A stretch of DNA of 64,000 nucleotides from Actinomadura formosensis NBRC 14204 (GCF_001552155.1 NZ_BCQQ01000023.1:1-64000), one strand, 5' to 3'. Shown: positions 34,469-43,655, numbered from the stretch's first letter. The notes: generated from the letters alone by a model not told the origin. Numbers and translations are program-made.

Positions 34469-35317
34469 TCACCCCGCGATCCGGACGTCCGTCGAGGTGC
34501 CCCAGATCGCCATGCCGAGCAGCAGGTCCGCCACGTTGATCACGACGATGCTGGTGCGCACCGCGCGGCCCACCGCGACGCCGACGCCCGCCGGGCCGCC
34601 GCTCGCGTGGTAGCCGTAGTAGCAGTGGATCAGCATCACCAGCACCGCGAAGATGATCACTTTGCCGAACGACCACAGGATGTCGTTCGGCGGCAGGAAC
34701 AGATGGAAGTAGTGGTCGTAGGTTCCGGGCGACTGCCCGTAGAACACCGTCACGATCACCCGTGTCGCGCCGTAGGAGGCGAGCAGGCCCACGGTGTACA
34801 GCGGGACGACCGCGATCATCCCGGCCAGCATCCGGGTCGTGACGAGGAACGGCATCGACGGGACGGCCATGACCTCCAGCGCGTCGATCTCGTCCGAGAT
34901 CCGCATGGCGCCGAGCTGCGCGGTGAAGCCGCAGCCGACCGTCGCCGACAGCGCCAGCGCCGACACCAGCGGCGCGATCTCGCGGGTGTTGAAGTAGGAC
35001 GCGACGAACCCGGTGAACGCGGCCGTGCCGATCTGGTTCAGCGACTCATAGCCCTGCAGGCCGACCTGGCTGCCGGTGAAGAACGTCATGAAGCCGACGA
35101 TCACCACCGAGCCGCCGATCACCGCGAGGCCGCCGGTGCCGAGGCTCACCTCCGCCAGCAGCCGCAGCACCTCCGTGCGGTAGCGGCGCAGCACCCGGAA
35201 CACCCACGCGAACGCGCGGGCGTAGAACGACAGCTGGTGCCCGAAGTCGTCCAGCCGCTGGAGCGGCGCGCCGGCCAGCCGGCCGGCCGCCTTTCCCGCC
35301 TTCGAAGGGGCAGCCAT
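34469..35317 (-). CDS. yrbEB: YrbE/MlaE-family ABC permease, second copy
   Basis: A 282-residue integral membrane permease of the MlaE/YrbE family with five or six hydrophobic helices. The conserved cytoplasmic signature is RISDEIDALEVMAVPSMPFL, which contacts the ATPase. ATG 35317 overlaps the preceding stop (TGATG). With YrbEA it forms the membrane core of the Mce transporter. Confidence 0.93.
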   Translation of the reverse strand: MAAPSKAGKAAGRLAGAPLQRLDDFGHQLSFYARAFAWVFRVLRRYRTEVLRLLAEVSLGTGGLAVIGGSVVIVGFMTFFTGSQVGLQGYESLNQIGTAAFTGFVASYFNTREIAPLVSALALSATVGCGFTAQLGAMRISDEIDALEVMAVPSMPFLVTTRMLAGMIAVVPLYTVGLLASYGATRVIVTVFYGQSPGTYDHYFHLFLPPNDILWSFGKVIIFAVLVMLIHCYYGYHASGGPAGVGVAVGRAVRTSIVVINVADLLLGMAIWGTSTDVRIAG

Positions 35318-36165
35318 CACATCCCCTTCGACGGGACGAACTGGAAGTACAGCGTGGAGATCAGGAAGTTCTCCACGAACAGCAGCATGAACGTGATGAC
35401 GACGGTCTGGTTGACCGCGTCGCCGACACCTTTCGGGCCGCCCTTGGCATTCAGGCCCTTGTAGGCGGCGACAAGGCCGGCGGTGATGCCGAACACGAAC
35501 GCCTTGAACTCGGCCTGCAGCAGGTCGGGCAGTTGCGCGATCGCATTGAAGGACGCCAGGTACGCGCCCGGCGTGCCGCCCTGCAGCATGACGTTGAAGA
35601 AGTAGCCGCCGAGCAGGCCGACCACCGACACCAGGCCGTTCAAGAACAGCGCGACGAAGGCGCAGGCGAACATCCGCGGCACCACCAGGCGGTGCAGCGG
35701 GTTGATGCCCAGCACCTCCATGGCGTCGATCTCCTCGCGGATCTTGCGGGAGCCGATGTCGGCGCACATCGCCGACCCGGCGGCGCCCGCGACCAGCAGC
35801 GAGGTGACCAGCGGGCTGGCCTCCCGGACGATCGCGACCACCGCGGTCGCGCCGGTGTAGGACTGCGCACCGAGCTGCCGGATCAGCCCGCCGACCTGCA
35901 GCGACAGGATGCCGCCGAACGGGATGGCGACCAGCATGGTGGGAACCACGGTGACGCTGACGATGAACCATGCCTGCTGGACGAACTCGCGCCACTGGAA
36001 CGGCCACTGGAACACCGCGCGGCCGGTGTCCAGACACAGGGCGAAGAACCGCCCGGGTTCCCTGACGACCACGTTGGCCGCGCCGTCCCCGATCTTGCGG
36101 AACGTCGCGGAAGAGCCGCCGCCCTTATCCCCTCGCTGGTCCGCGCCGATACCAGGAGTGGACAT
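35317..36165 (-). CDS. yrbEA: YrbE/MlaE-family ABC permease, first copy
   Basis: A 282-residue MlaE-family permease. The signature helix is SRKIREEIDAMEVLGINPLH, and hydrophobic helices include VVPTMLVAIPFGGILSLQVG and AFVALFLNGLVSVVGLLGGY. ATG 36165 is used because it shares a base with the mceG stop (TGATG); the open frame upstream lies over mceG. Partner of YrbEB. Confidence 0.93.
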   Translation of the reverse strand: MSTPGIGADQRGDKGGGSSATFRKIGDGAANVVVREPGRFFALCLDTGRAVFQWPFQWREFVQQAWFIVSVTVVPTMLVAIPFGGILSLQVGGLIRQLGAQSYTGATAVVAIVREASPLVTSLLVAGAAGSAMCADIGSRKIREEIDAMEVLGINPLHRLVVPRMFACAFVALFLNGLVSVVGLLGGYFFNVMLQGGTPGAYLASFNAIAQLPDLLQAEFKAFVFGITAGLVAAYKGLNAKGGPKGVGDAVNQTVVITFMLLFVENFLISTLYFQFVPSKGM

Positions 36166-37262
36166 CAGTACCCTGCACCGCCCCCGGGCCGGCCAGGAGG
36201 CGGGTTGCCCGGGAACTGGCCGGGTCCGCCCGGCGGCATGCCGCCGGGCTGCCCCGCGGAGGACGCGCCGACGGGCGCCATGGACGCCACGTACCGCGGC
36301 CACTCCTCCACCCAGTTGCGGCCCAGGTCGTCGACGAACGAGCCGGGCGGCGGGGTGACGCCGTGCGCGGCGCACCACGCGCCGGGCGCGTGCATCCCGG
36401 CGCGCAGCAGCCCGTTGCTCGGCATCTGCTGCGGCGGGATCGACGGCAGCTTGCCGGGGTCGTGGCCCATCTTGGCCTCGGCCTCCAGCTCGGACTCGTC
36501 CTTCTCCTCGGACATGCCGATCGGGCCGATCTTGCTGGCGTTGAGGAACTGCCGGACGACCGGCTCCTCGCTGGACAGCAGCATCTCCCGGGGCCCGAAC
36601 ATCGCGAGGTGCCGCTGGTACAGCAGGCCGATGTTGTCGGGAACGGTCCGCGCCGTGTTGATGTCGTGGGTGACGATGAGGAAGGTCGCGCCGATCTGCG
36701 CGTTCAGGTCGATGAACACCTGGTTCAGGAACGCGGTGCGGACCGGGTCGAGGCCGGAGTCCGGCTCGTCCACCAGGAGGATCTCGGGGTCGAGGACGAG
36801 CGCGCGGGCGAGGCCGGCGCGCTTCTTCATACCGCCGGAGATCTCGCCGGGGAGTTTGTGCTCGGCGCCGAGGAGACCGACCATGTCCATCTTCTCAAGG
36901 ACGATCCGCTTGACCTCGGACTCGGACTTCCTGGTGTGCTCGCGCAGCGGGAAGGCGATGTTGTCGAACAGGTTCATCGAGCCGAACAGGGCGCCGTCCT
37001 GGAACAGGACGCCGAAGAGCTTCCTGGTCTCGTACAGCTGCCCCTCGGGCAGATAGGGCAGGTCCCTGTCGCCGATCCAGATGTGCCCGCGGTCGGGCTT
37101 GAGGAGCCCGACGAGCGACTTCAGGAATACCGACTTGCCGGTACCGGACGGGCCCAGAAGAACGGAGATCTCACCTGCGGGAATGGTCAGCGACACGTCC
37201 TGCCAGATCACCTGGCGGCCGAAGGACTTGGTCAGGCCCTCGACTCTGATCTCGACGCCCAC
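36165..37262 (-). CDS. mceG: ABC transporter ATPase energising the Mce complex (MceG/Mkl)
   Basis: A 365-residue ATPase. Walker A is GPSGTGKS, the signature is SGGMKKRAGLARAL, Walker B is ILLVDEPDSGLDP and the switch His lies in LIVTHDIN. After about residue 265 comes an extension ending in Pro/Gly repeats (GGMPPGGPGQFPGNPPPGRP), longer than a bare nucleotide-binding domain. Start GTG 37262 follows AAAGGTG. It is the first gene of the operon; in mycobacteria the orthologue mkl lies apart from most mce genes but also between rplL and rpoB. Confidence 0.94.
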   Translation of the reverse strand: MGVEIRVEGLTKSFGRQVIWQDVSLTIPAGEISVLLGPSGTGKSVFLKSLVGLLKPDRGHIWIGDRDLPYLPEGQLYETRKLFGVLFQDGALFGSMNLFDNIAFPLREHTRKSESEVKRIVLEKMDMVGLLGAEHKLPGEISGGMKKRAGLARALVLDPEILLVDEPDSGLDPVRTAFLNQVFIDLNAQIGATFLIVTHDINTARTVPDNIGLLYQRHLAMFGPREMLLSSEEPVVRQFLNASKIGPIGMSEEKDESELEAEAKMGHDPGKLPSIPPQQMPSNGLLRAGMHAPGAWCAAHGVTPPPGSFVDDLGRNWVEEWPRYVASMAPVGASSAGQPGGMPPGGPGQFPGNPPPGRPGGGAGY

Positions 37263-37448
37263 TCGTCACCTTTCGTCCAGGCCGGGGGAATCCCGAACCA
37301 ATGAGCGAGTAGCACTCAGGCTCTTTCTGTCGTCACACGGCGTGTCCGCCGTATTGCTACCGTCCGGTAGCCGCGCCGGGTTCCACCACCGTAGCGGCCC
37401 CCCGTCCAAATGGAAGAGGTTCCTCTCCGGATCAGCGGCCGAATGCGA

Positions 37449-37476
37449 CGTTGTAAGGCAATCGTTACTTACAACG
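37449..37476. promoter_or_regulatory. Inverted repeat, candidate operator of the Mce operon
   Basis: Perfect 9-bp arms CGTTGTAAG and CTTACAACG are separated by 10 bp, 187 bp upstream of the mceG GTG. The site is AT-rich compared with its surroundings. The rest of the 37263-37691 gap shows no gene. Its size and symmetry suit a dimeric repressor such as a TetR-type regulator; no regulator gene is nearby. Confidence 0.5.
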
Positions 37477-37691
37477 CCTATGAGACTAGTGGTCCAAGAA
37501 CCGACGTCTCAAGGGAGGGGTCCGGCCGACCGCCGAACCCGGACGGCAGGGACGGAGACCGCCTGATGTGACCACAGCGTCAGAACGGGACGGTACGCGG
37601 CCCGCAGATGACCACACAACCCGTCGCGGCACACGCTTTCACGCGGACCTTTATCACTCCGGCACAGGAAACGAAGGCCCCGGAACGCGAA

Positions 37692-37725
37692 GGAGGCGGC
37701 CACCCCCGAAGGGGTGACCGCCTCC
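37692..37725 (-). terminator. rplJL terminator
   Basis: A 15-bp stem (37692-37706 with 37711-37725, one G-U pair) closed by a four-base loop lies about 60 nt beyond the rplL stop. Confidence 0.8.
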
Positions 37726-37786
37726 GCGCAGAGCGGTGGAGCCACAGGCTCCGCGACTCTGGAGCTTGAAGAGCTCTGGAGCGTCC

Positions 37787-38179
37787 TTACTTGACGGTGA
37801 CCGACGCGCCGGCCTTCTCCAGGGCCTCCTTGGCCTTGTCGGCCGTCTCCTTGTTGACCTTCTCCAGCAGCGGCTTCGGCGCGCCGTCGACCAGGTCCTT
37901 GGCCTCCTTGAGGCCGAGGCTCGTCAGGGCGCGAACCTCCTTGATGACCTGGATCTTCTTGTCGCCGGCGCCCTCAAGGATGACGTCGAACTCGTCCTGC
38001 GCGGCGGCCTCCTCGGCGGCCGGGGCGCCCGGCCCGCCCGGGACGGCGGCCACGGCCGCGACCGGCGCGGCGGCCTTGACGTCGAAGACCTCTTCGAACT
38101 GCTTCACGAACTCGGAGAGCTCGAGAAGGGTCATCTCCTTGAAAGCGTCGAGCAGGTCGTCGGTGCTGAGCTTCGCCAT
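37787..38179 (-). CDS. rplL: 50S ribosomal protein L7/L12
   Basis: A 130-residue stalk protein: N-terminal dimerisation domain ([20 protein letters not shown]), Ala/Pro-rich hinge, and the C-terminal factor-binding domain ([20 protein letters not shown]). It recruits translation factors to the ribosome. It lies 54 nt after rplJ and shares its promoter and leader. Confidence 0.98.
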   Translation of the reverse strand: MAKLSTDDLLDAFKEMTLLELSEFVKQFEEVFDVKAAAPVAAVAAVPGGPGAPAAEEAAAQDEFDVILEGAGDKKIQVIKEVRALTSLGLKEAKDLVDGAPKPLLEKVNKETADKAKEALEKAGASVTVK

Positions 38180-38233
38180 GATGTTTCCTCCGCTATGGCT
38201 TGTGATCTGGGGTGTGGGGAACCGCGGGTGTGC

Positions 38234-38785
38234 CTACTCGGCGGCGGGTGCCTCGGCGGTCTCGCCGGCGTCCTCGCGCTTGGCGCGCAGCGCCTCGGCG
38301 AGCTGGGCCGCCTGCGTCGGCAGGGCGTTGAACAGCGCGGCGGCGTTCGCCATCGAGCCCTTCATCGCACCGGCCAGCTTCGCGAGGAGCACCTCGCGCG
38401 ACTCGAGGTCCGCGAGCTTGGCGACCTCGGCCGCGTCCATCGACTGACCGTCGATGAACCCGCCCTTGATCACCAGCATCGGGTTCGCCTTGGCGAAGTC
38501 ACGCAGGCCCTTGGCTGCCTCGACCACGTCGCCGCGCACGAACGCGATGGCCGACGGGCCTTCGAGCAGGTCACGGAACTGCTCGTCGATACCGGCCTCG
38601 TTCGCCGCGCGCTTGGTCAGCGTGTTCTTCACCACGCGGAACCGCGCGTTCTCGCCGAGGTTGTCGCGCAGTTCCTTGACCTGCGCGACGGTCAGCCCGC
38701 GGTACTCGGTCAGCACGGCGCCGCTGGAGCTCTCGAACTCGCTCTTGAGCTCGGCGATCGCCGTGTCCTTGTGGGCCTTGGCCAT
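38234..38785 (-). CDS. rplJ: 50S ribosomal protein L10
   Basis: A 183-residue L10 ([20 protein letters not shown], then [16 protein letters not shown]). It anchors L7/L12 dimers to the large subunit. ATG 38785 has the strong site GGAAGGAGG before it. The C-terminus is a short acidic tail. Expression is controlled through the L10 leader upstream. Confidence 0.98.
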   Translation of the reverse strand: MAKAHKDTAIAELKSEFESSSGAVLTEYRGLTVAQVKELRDNLGENARFRVVKNTLTKRAANEAGIDEQFRDLLEGPSAIAFVRGDVVEAAKGLRDFAKANPMLVIKGGFIDGQSMDAAEVAKLADLESREVLLAKLAGAMKGSMANAAALFNALPTQAAQLAEALRAKREDAGETAEAPAAE

Positions 38786-38856
38786 AGCCCTCCTTCCGAT
38801 TACCTGGGTGGTCCGATCCGCGTCCGTCCTCCCGAGGGGACAGGACGCCGATCCAC

Positions 38857-38889
38857 CAAAAAACGCCCCGGCGCAGGCGCACGGGGCGT
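38857..38889 (-). terminator. Attenuator terminator in the L10 leader
   Basis: Stem ACGCCCCG/CGGGGCGT with a short GC-rich loop is followed on the sense strand by a run of U residues, the clearest intrinsic terminator in the window. It lies about 70 nt before the rplJ start and so can regulate read-through. Confidence 0.85.
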
Positions 38890-39005
38890 CCAGGCACGGC
38901 GCGGAGGCCATGCGGGGAAGCTCTCGTCTCACCTACGCAGGCCGCCCGAACGGAGTCGGGTCCTTCGGTCACCTCATGGAGGTGACGACCGGCGGTCTTC
39001 GGCAT
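38857..39005 (-). promoter_or_regulatory. Ribosomal protein L10 leader
   Basis: The transcribed region before rplJ contains the conserved leader core GCGTAGGTGAGACGAGAG and ends in an attenuator hairpin. In known cases L10-(L12)4 binds this RNA and represses the operon. The match is by pattern; a covariance-model search was not possible here. Confidence 0.7.
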
Positions 39006-39056
39006 GGAACAGGATACGCGTGTCCTCGATCAGGGCCAAATCGGGGGGACGGCGGA

Positions 39057-39086
39057 GGGACCGCGGCCCGTGCGGGCCGCGGTCCC
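39057..39086 (-). terminator. Terminator after the LppX-like lipoprotein gene
   Basis: A perfect 14-bp stem with a two-base loop (39057-39070 and 39073-39086), 45 nt beyond the lipoprotein stop. Confidence 0.75.
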
Positions 39087-39130
39087 CCGGTGGTTCGGTG
39101 ACTCGGTGGTTCGGTGGTTCGCCGTGCGGG

Positions 39131-40018
39131 TCAGGCGCCGGCGCCGGGAAGCCCGCCACCGCCGAGCCCGCTCATGAGCTGGCCGAAGTCGGTGACCTGG
39201 CTCGCCGGAGGCTCGACGATCTGCACCGGCTTGCCGTAGTCCCGGTACTTCATCGTCATGGTCATCGCGCCCTGGGACGTCTGGTTCGACTTCATCGTCA
39301 TCTTGCGCGGCAGCTGCTGCCCGTCCACCCACAGGTCGAAGTGCATGTTCTGCATCCCGGTCGTGGCGAGGCTCTTGCGGTAGGCCTCCTGCATCTCCGG
39401 AGAGAGCTTCGCTATCGCGTCCTCCATCTGGTAGGTGCCGGTGTAGTGGGTCGTCTCGACGCCGTCCACCGACTCCTTGCCGACCTCACGCACGTCCTTG
39501 GACGCCGTCAGCATCTTCGTGTTCTGGATCGGGTCCATCTGGCGCGACTGCTGCAGCAGCTCGTCGATGTTCATGCCGGACTTCTTGCCCAGCTCGTCCA
39601 GCGAGATCTTGATCCACGGCTTCGCGCTGGAGCCGCCGCCGAGCGCGCTCAACATCGCCATCTTCATGTACATGTTCCGGCCGACGAGCCGCTGCTCCAT
39701 GCCGCCCATCGACTTGCCCCCGACCGTCATCTGGGCGAAGTTCATGCTGTAGGCGAGGTCGGGCTTCGTCCGGTACTGCATGGTGCCGTTCATCGACACG
39801 TCGCCCTCGGCCGAGCCCGCCATCTGCAGCGACATGTCGGCCTTGAACGCGTCGGTCTGGCCGGTCTTCTCCGCGGCCTTGCCGAGCACCTGCGCGGCCG
39901 TCAGCTTGATGTTCTTGCCGGCCTCGTCCACCTTGCTGCCGGCGTCCCCGAGACAGCCGGTCAGCGAGAGGGCGAGGCCGGTGGCCAGCGCCGTGCCGGC
40001 GGCGAAACGACGGATCAT
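39131..40018 (-). CDS. LppX/LprG-like envelope lipoprotein
   Basis: A 295-residue exported lipoprotein: MIRRFAAGTALATGLALSLTGC gives the lipobox LTGC. The mature protein alternates short strands and resembles the LolA/LppX/LprG fold seen in actinobacterial lipid carriers (SVDGVETTHYTGTYQ and FDLWVDGQQLPRKM are typical elements). It is Met-rich. It lies upstream of rplJ and is followed by its own terminator. Paralogous to the next gene. A lipid-binding role is inferred from fold resemblance. Confidence 0.8.
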   Translation of the reverse strand: MIRRFAAGTALATGLALSLTGCLGDAGSKVDEAGKNIKLTAAQVLGKAAEKTGQTDAFKADMSLQMAGSAEGDVSMNGTMQYRTKPDLAYSMNFAQMTVGGKSMGGMEQRLVGRNMYMKMAMLSALGGGSSAKPWIKISLDELGKKSGMNIDELLQQSRQMDPIQNTKMLTASKDVREVGKESVDGVETTHYTGTYQMEDAIAKLSPEMQEAYRKSLATTGMQNMHFDLWVDGQQLPRKMTMKSNQTSQGAMTMTMKYRDYGKPVQIVEPPASQVTDFGQLMSGLGGGGLPGAGA

Positions 40019-40127
40019 CGTGGGGGTTCTCCTTGGTCTGCTTGGTCGCCCGGGCGCACGGGCCGAACGGTAGATCAGACGCGGGAGACACCGTCGCGGT
40101 TCACCCGGCCCCGCGTGAGGCCCTCGA

Positions 40128-40979
40128 TCAGTTCCCGCCCGGGAAGGACCCGATCGACAGCTTCCCCACCTGGTCGGACGGCGGCGGGTTCACGCGGAAC
40201 GACTTACCGTAGTCGCTGTACAGGACGGTCACCGTGCCGTTCTCGCCCCGCACGCCGGTCGCCTTCGAGACGAGCTTGCGCGGCAGATTGTCGCCGTCCG
40301 TCCACAGATCGAAGTTGATCTTGCCGTTGGCGCGGTCCTTCGGCAGCCACCTGCCGACCTTCTCGCGCGCCTGCGGGTCGAGCCGCCGCAGCGCGTCGTC
40401 GACGGTCACCGTCCCGGCGTAGTGCGTCGTCTTCACACCGTCGATCGTCTCGGTGCCGACCCGGCGTGCGTCCTTGGAGCCGGTGAACATCTTCGTCTGC
40501 TCGGCCGGATCCACCTTCTGCACCTGGTCGACCAGGCTCCGCACGTCGAACCCGGTCCGCTGCGCGACCTGGTTCACGTCGATCCTCACCCACGGCTTGC
40601 CGTCGCTGACGAACCGGGCGAGCTGCGGGACCTTCGCGTACAGGACGTCGCCGGTGTAGATCGCCTGCCCCTTGGCACCCGGCACGCTCTGCCCGTTGTG
40701 GCTGAACTCGTCCAGCCTCGCGGTGAACGTCAGCTCCGGACGCAGCCGGAACTGCCCGGTGGCGTGGACCTTCCCGGCGCCGTTCCCGGTGCCGGTCACG
40801 GTCAGGTCGGCCTTGAACGTGTCGGCCTGCCCCGTCTTCTGCGACGTCTTCAGCAGCGCCTCACCGGCGCTGAGCTTCATGTTGTCCGTGTTCGCCGACC
40901 CGTCCCCGTTGCATCCGGACAGGACGAGCGCGGCCCCCACGGCGGTGCCGCCGGCCGCCACCACGAGTCGTCGGTTCAT
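40128..40979 (-). CDS. LppX/LprG-like envelope lipoprotein, paralogue
   Basis: A 283-residue lipoprotein (lipobox LSGC in AALVLSGCNGDG) with the same element order as its downstream paralogue: ALLKTSQKTGQADTFKADLT, TIDGVKTTHYAGTV, FDLWTDGDNLPRKL. GGGAGG precedes ATG 40979. The pair look like a tandem duplication that has since diverged. Probable lipid or glycolipid binding at the cell surface. Confidence 0.8.
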   Translation of the reverse strand: MNRRLVVAAGGTAVGAALVLSGCNGDGSANTDNMKLSAGEALLKTSQKTGQADTFKADLTVTGTGNGAGKVHATGQFRLRPELTFTARLDEFSHNGQSVPGAKGQAIYTGDVLYAKVPQLARFVSDGKPWVRIDVNQVAQRTGFDVRSLVDQVQKVDPAEQTKMFTGSKDARRVGTETIDGVKTTHYAGTVTVDDALRRLDPQAREKVGRWLPKDRANGKINFDLWTDGDNLPRKLVSKATGVRGENGTVTVLYSDYGKSFRVNPPPSDQVGKLSIGSFPGGN

Positions 40980-41142
40980 GAGAGTCGAGCCTCCCTTGTC
41001 GTCCTTCTGGTGTTCCCAGTGTCCCGGGATGGCAACAGCTCGACATCCCCCGGTGGTACGAACGACTCTCCAAACGGTACGACCAACGGCGTAGCCCGCG
41101 ACCGGCCCTACGGCAGGGCACGGAACGCGCGAGAAGGCCGCG

Positions 41143-42015
41143 TCAGCGGTAGGAGCCGAAGGCCATCGACCCGTTGAAGGACGCGCCGGGCCCCTGCGCG
41201 TTCAGCACGATCGACGTCGGGCGGGCCCTGCTGTCGGCCCACAGGTCGAGCCCGCAGCCGGTGCCGTCCGGTACCAGGGGGCGGAACCGGGCCGCCGTCT
41301 CCTGCGGAAGCAGCGCGTACACGCTGCCCATCAGCGCCTGCGCCGTGAAGTTCGTCCGGCCGGACGCGTCCGGCTCGCTCGCGGTCATCCCGGGCAGCGT
41401 CCCGATCATGAAGGTGAACTGCCGGGGGTCGGACTCGTTCTGCAGCCTGCCCAGCTGCGCCGCGGTGAGCGTGGACGTCGTCCACTTCGTCCCGTCGTAG
41501 CCCCTGAGCGTGTTCCCGCTCACGATCACCTTCTTGGTGACCTTGCTCAGCTCGCCGTTCTGCATCGTCTGCGTGACACCGGTCGCGCTCATCGCGAACT
41601 TCGGCCACAGGGTGAACGAGGCCGTCTCCGTGGCGTGCTGATAGTCGCCGCCCGACCCGATCGTCACCTTCATGTCCGTCTTGCGGGTGAAGGAGTGCAG
41701 GCTGGGGCCGGGCTGAGGCGGGGCCGTGGGCAGCCCGTGCGCGCCACCGCCGTTCCCCGTGCCGGGGGCGCCCGAGCCGGGGCCGTTGCCGGGGCCCGCG
41801 CCCGGTGCCGTGGACGCGCCCGGGGAGACCGTCCCGGACGCCGTCCCGTTCGGGTTCGTCCGGTCCCGCTGGGCCATGGCCGCGGCCGGCGGCATCGACC
41901 CGGCGTCCTTGGCGGAATCACCGCCGACCTTGACCACCATCAGGATCACCGTGGGCACGACGGCCACCGCGGTCACGGCGGAAATGGCGATGGCCCGGTC
42001 GGTTCGACGCTTCAC
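41143..42015 (-). CDS. Membrane-anchored LppX-like protein
   Basis: A 290-residue protein with one N-terminal membrane helix (SAVTAVAVVPTVILMVVKVG) instead of a lipobox, a Pro/Gly/Ala-rich linker (about 45-105), and a C-terminal domain of about 180 residues. The C-terminal domain has the same general strand pattern and a closing CGLDLWADSRARPTSIVL like the two lipoproteins downstream. Start GTG 42015 lacks a good ribosome-binding site. Third member of an envelope-protein group placed between rplA and rplJ. Confidence 0.72.
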   Translation of the reverse strand: MKRRTDRAIAISAVTAVAVVPTVILMVVKVGGDSAKDAGSMPPAAAMAQRDRTNPNGTASGTVSPGASTAPGAGPGNGPGSGAPGTGNGGGAHGLPTAPPQPGPSLHSFTRKTDMKVTIGSGGDYQHATETASFTLWPKFAMSATGVTQTMQNGELSKVTKKVIVSGNTLRGYDGTKWTTSTLTAAQLGRLQNESDPRQFTFMIGTLPGMTASEPDASGRTNFTAQALMGSVYALLPQETAARFRPLVPDGTGCGLDLWADSRARPTSIVLNAQGPGASFNGSMAFGSYR

Positions 42016-42122
42016 GACGGCAATTCAACACCAGGTTCCCCGCGGGTAACAAAACAATCGTGCGACGAATTGTCCGGTTGCGGACGCGACCCGATGTATC
42101 CACCCGGTAGAACGCGGAAACG

Positions 42123-42156
42123 CGACAGGGCGCCCCCGGGTGGGGACGCCCTGTCG
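42123..42156 (-). terminator. rplKA terminator
   Basis: Stem CGACAGGGCG (42123-42132) with CGCCCTGTCG (42147-42156), with inner C/G pairing, 33 nt beyond the rplA stop. Confidence 0.8.
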
Positions 42157-42188
42157 TGACGGTCGCCGCTACCGGCGAGCCGATGCGA

Positions 42189-42905
42189 TCAAGCGGTTTC
42201 GAACTCCGCGGTCAGGTTGCGGACCGCGTTCGGGTCCACCGGGATGCTCGGGCCCATCGAGGTCGTCAGGGACGCCTTCTTGACGTACCGGCCCTTCGCC
42301 GCGGACGGCTTGAGCCGCTGGATCTCCTCGATCGCCGCCGCGTAGTTCTCCACCAGCCGGCGCTCGTCGAAGGACGCCTTGCCGATGATGAAGTGCAGGT
42401 TCGCGTGCCGGTCGACCCGGAACTCGATCTTGCCGCCCTTGATGTCGGACACGGCCTTCGCCACGTCCATGGTGACCGTGCCGGTCTTCGGGTTCGGCAT
42501 CAGGCCGCGCGGGCCCAGCACCCGGCCGAGCCGTCCGACCTTGCCCATCTGGTCCGGCGTGGCGACCACCGCGTCGAAGTCCAGGAAACCGCCCTGGATC
42601 CGCTCGATCAGGTCGTCGGAGCCGACCAGGTCGGCGCCCGCCGACTCCGCCTCCTGCGCCTTCGCGCCGACCGCGAAGACCAGCACGCGGGCGGTCTTAC
42701 CGGTGCCGTGCGGCAGGTTGACGGTGCCGCGCACCATCTGGTCGGCCTTGCGCGGGTCGACGCCCAGCCGCAGCGCGACCTCGACGGTCGCGTCGAACTT
42801 GGTGACCGCGGTCTCCTTGGCCAGCTTCACGGCCTCGGCCGGGCTGTACAGCCGCTCCCGGTCGATCTTCTCCGCGGCGGCGCGGTAGCCCTTGCTGCGC
42901 TTCAT
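42189..42905 (-). CDS. rplA: 50S ribosomal protein L1
   Basis: A 238-residue L1 of the ribosomal stalk ([39 protein letters not shown] is the conserved RNA-binding loop). ATG 42905 is preceded by GGAGG. It follows rplK by 59 nt and ends at a terminator. Confidence 0.98.
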   Translation of the reverse strand: MKRSKGYRAAAEKIDRERLYSPAEAVKLAKETAVTKFDATVEVALRLGVDPRKADQMVRGTVNLPHGTGKTARVLVFAVGAKAQEAESAGADLVGSDDLIERIQGGFLDFDAVVATPDQMGKVGRLGRVLGPRGLMPNPKTGTVTMDVAKAVSDIKGGKIEFRVDRHANLHFIIGKASFDERRLVENYAAAIEEIQRLKPSAAKGRYVKKASLTTSMGPSIPVDPNAVRNLTAEFETA

Positions 42906-42964
42906 GCTCGTTCCTCCAATGGAACTCGTGGTACGGGCCGGCGCCGGCCCTCCCACCGGGTGAC

Positions 42965-43396
42965 TTACTTGACGTCGATCCCCATCGACCGCGCGGTGCC
43001 GGCGACGATCTTCTCGGCGGCGTCCAGGTCCTTGGCGTTGAGGTCGGGCATCTTGGTCGTGGCGATCTCGCGGATCTGGTCACGGGTGACCGAGCCGACC
43101 TTGGTCTTGTGCGGCTCGCCGCTGCCCTTCTCCACGCCCGCGGCCTTCAGGATGAGCTGCGCGGCCGGCGGGGTCTTGGTGACGAAGGTGAACGACCGGT
43201 CCTCGTAGATGGTGATCTCTACGGGGATGACGTTGCCGCGCTGGGACTCCGTGGCAGCGTTGTACTGCTTGCAGAAGTCCATGATGTTGACGCCGTGCGG
43301 ACCGAGCGCGGTACCGACCGGCGGCGCCGGAGTGGCCGCACCGGCCTGGAGCTGGACCTTCACCAACGCGGCGATTTTCTTCTTCTTGGGAGGCAT
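42965..43396 (-). CDS. rplK: 50S ribosomal protein L11
   Basis: A 143-residue L11 ([40 protein letters not shown]). It binds the GTPase-associated centre of 23S rRNA. The N-terminal PPKKKKI extension is usual in actinobacteria. ATG 43396 follows GGGAGAGG. Confidence 0.98.
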   Translation of the reverse strand: MPPKKKKIAALVKVQLQAGAATPAPPVGTALGPHGVNIMDFCKQYNAATESQRGNVIPVEITIYEDRSFTFVTKTPPAAQLILKAAGVEKGSGEPHKTKVGSVTRDQIREIATTKMPDLNAKDLDAAEKIVAGTARSMGIDVK

Positions 43397-43501
43397 GCCT
43401 CTCCCTCTGTGTTCCGTTTCGCTGTGGTCCCGACTCCCGGACACCGGGCAACACGGCGGGCGGAACTAGACCGCCGCGTTGGGACCTTGGTCGACCCCGC
43501 A

Positions 43502-43655
43502 GCCCCGCGTGCGCGGGGAGCACAGCCGCACCTTTACGAGGGCGGCCACGTTTCTGGGGGGTCATCCCCGCGGGAGCGGGGCCGATGGGTGCCCGTCCCG
43601 CCGGAGACCGGAGGGCGGGAACCCGAACCCGTCCCCGCTGACGCGAGGACGGCCT
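43502..43655. repeat. Three hairpin-like repeats resembling degenerate type I-E CRISPR repeats
   Basis: The rplK-nusG gap (43397-43742) holds CCCCGCGTGCGCGGGGAGCAC near 43503, CCCCGCGGGAGCGGGG near 43566 and a weaker CCCCGCTGACGCGAGG near 43633. The first is very like the hairpin of actinobacterial type I-E repeats. Spacing is 63 and 67 bp rather than a constant 61, the copies differ, and no cas gene is nearby. It may be a decayed array or simply strong hairpins in a leader. Confidence 0.35.

Noticed and set aside
43502-43655. A true CRISPR array in the rplK-nusG gap
   Set aside because: Only three unequal copies, uneven spacing and no cas genes; kept only as CRISPR-like repeats.
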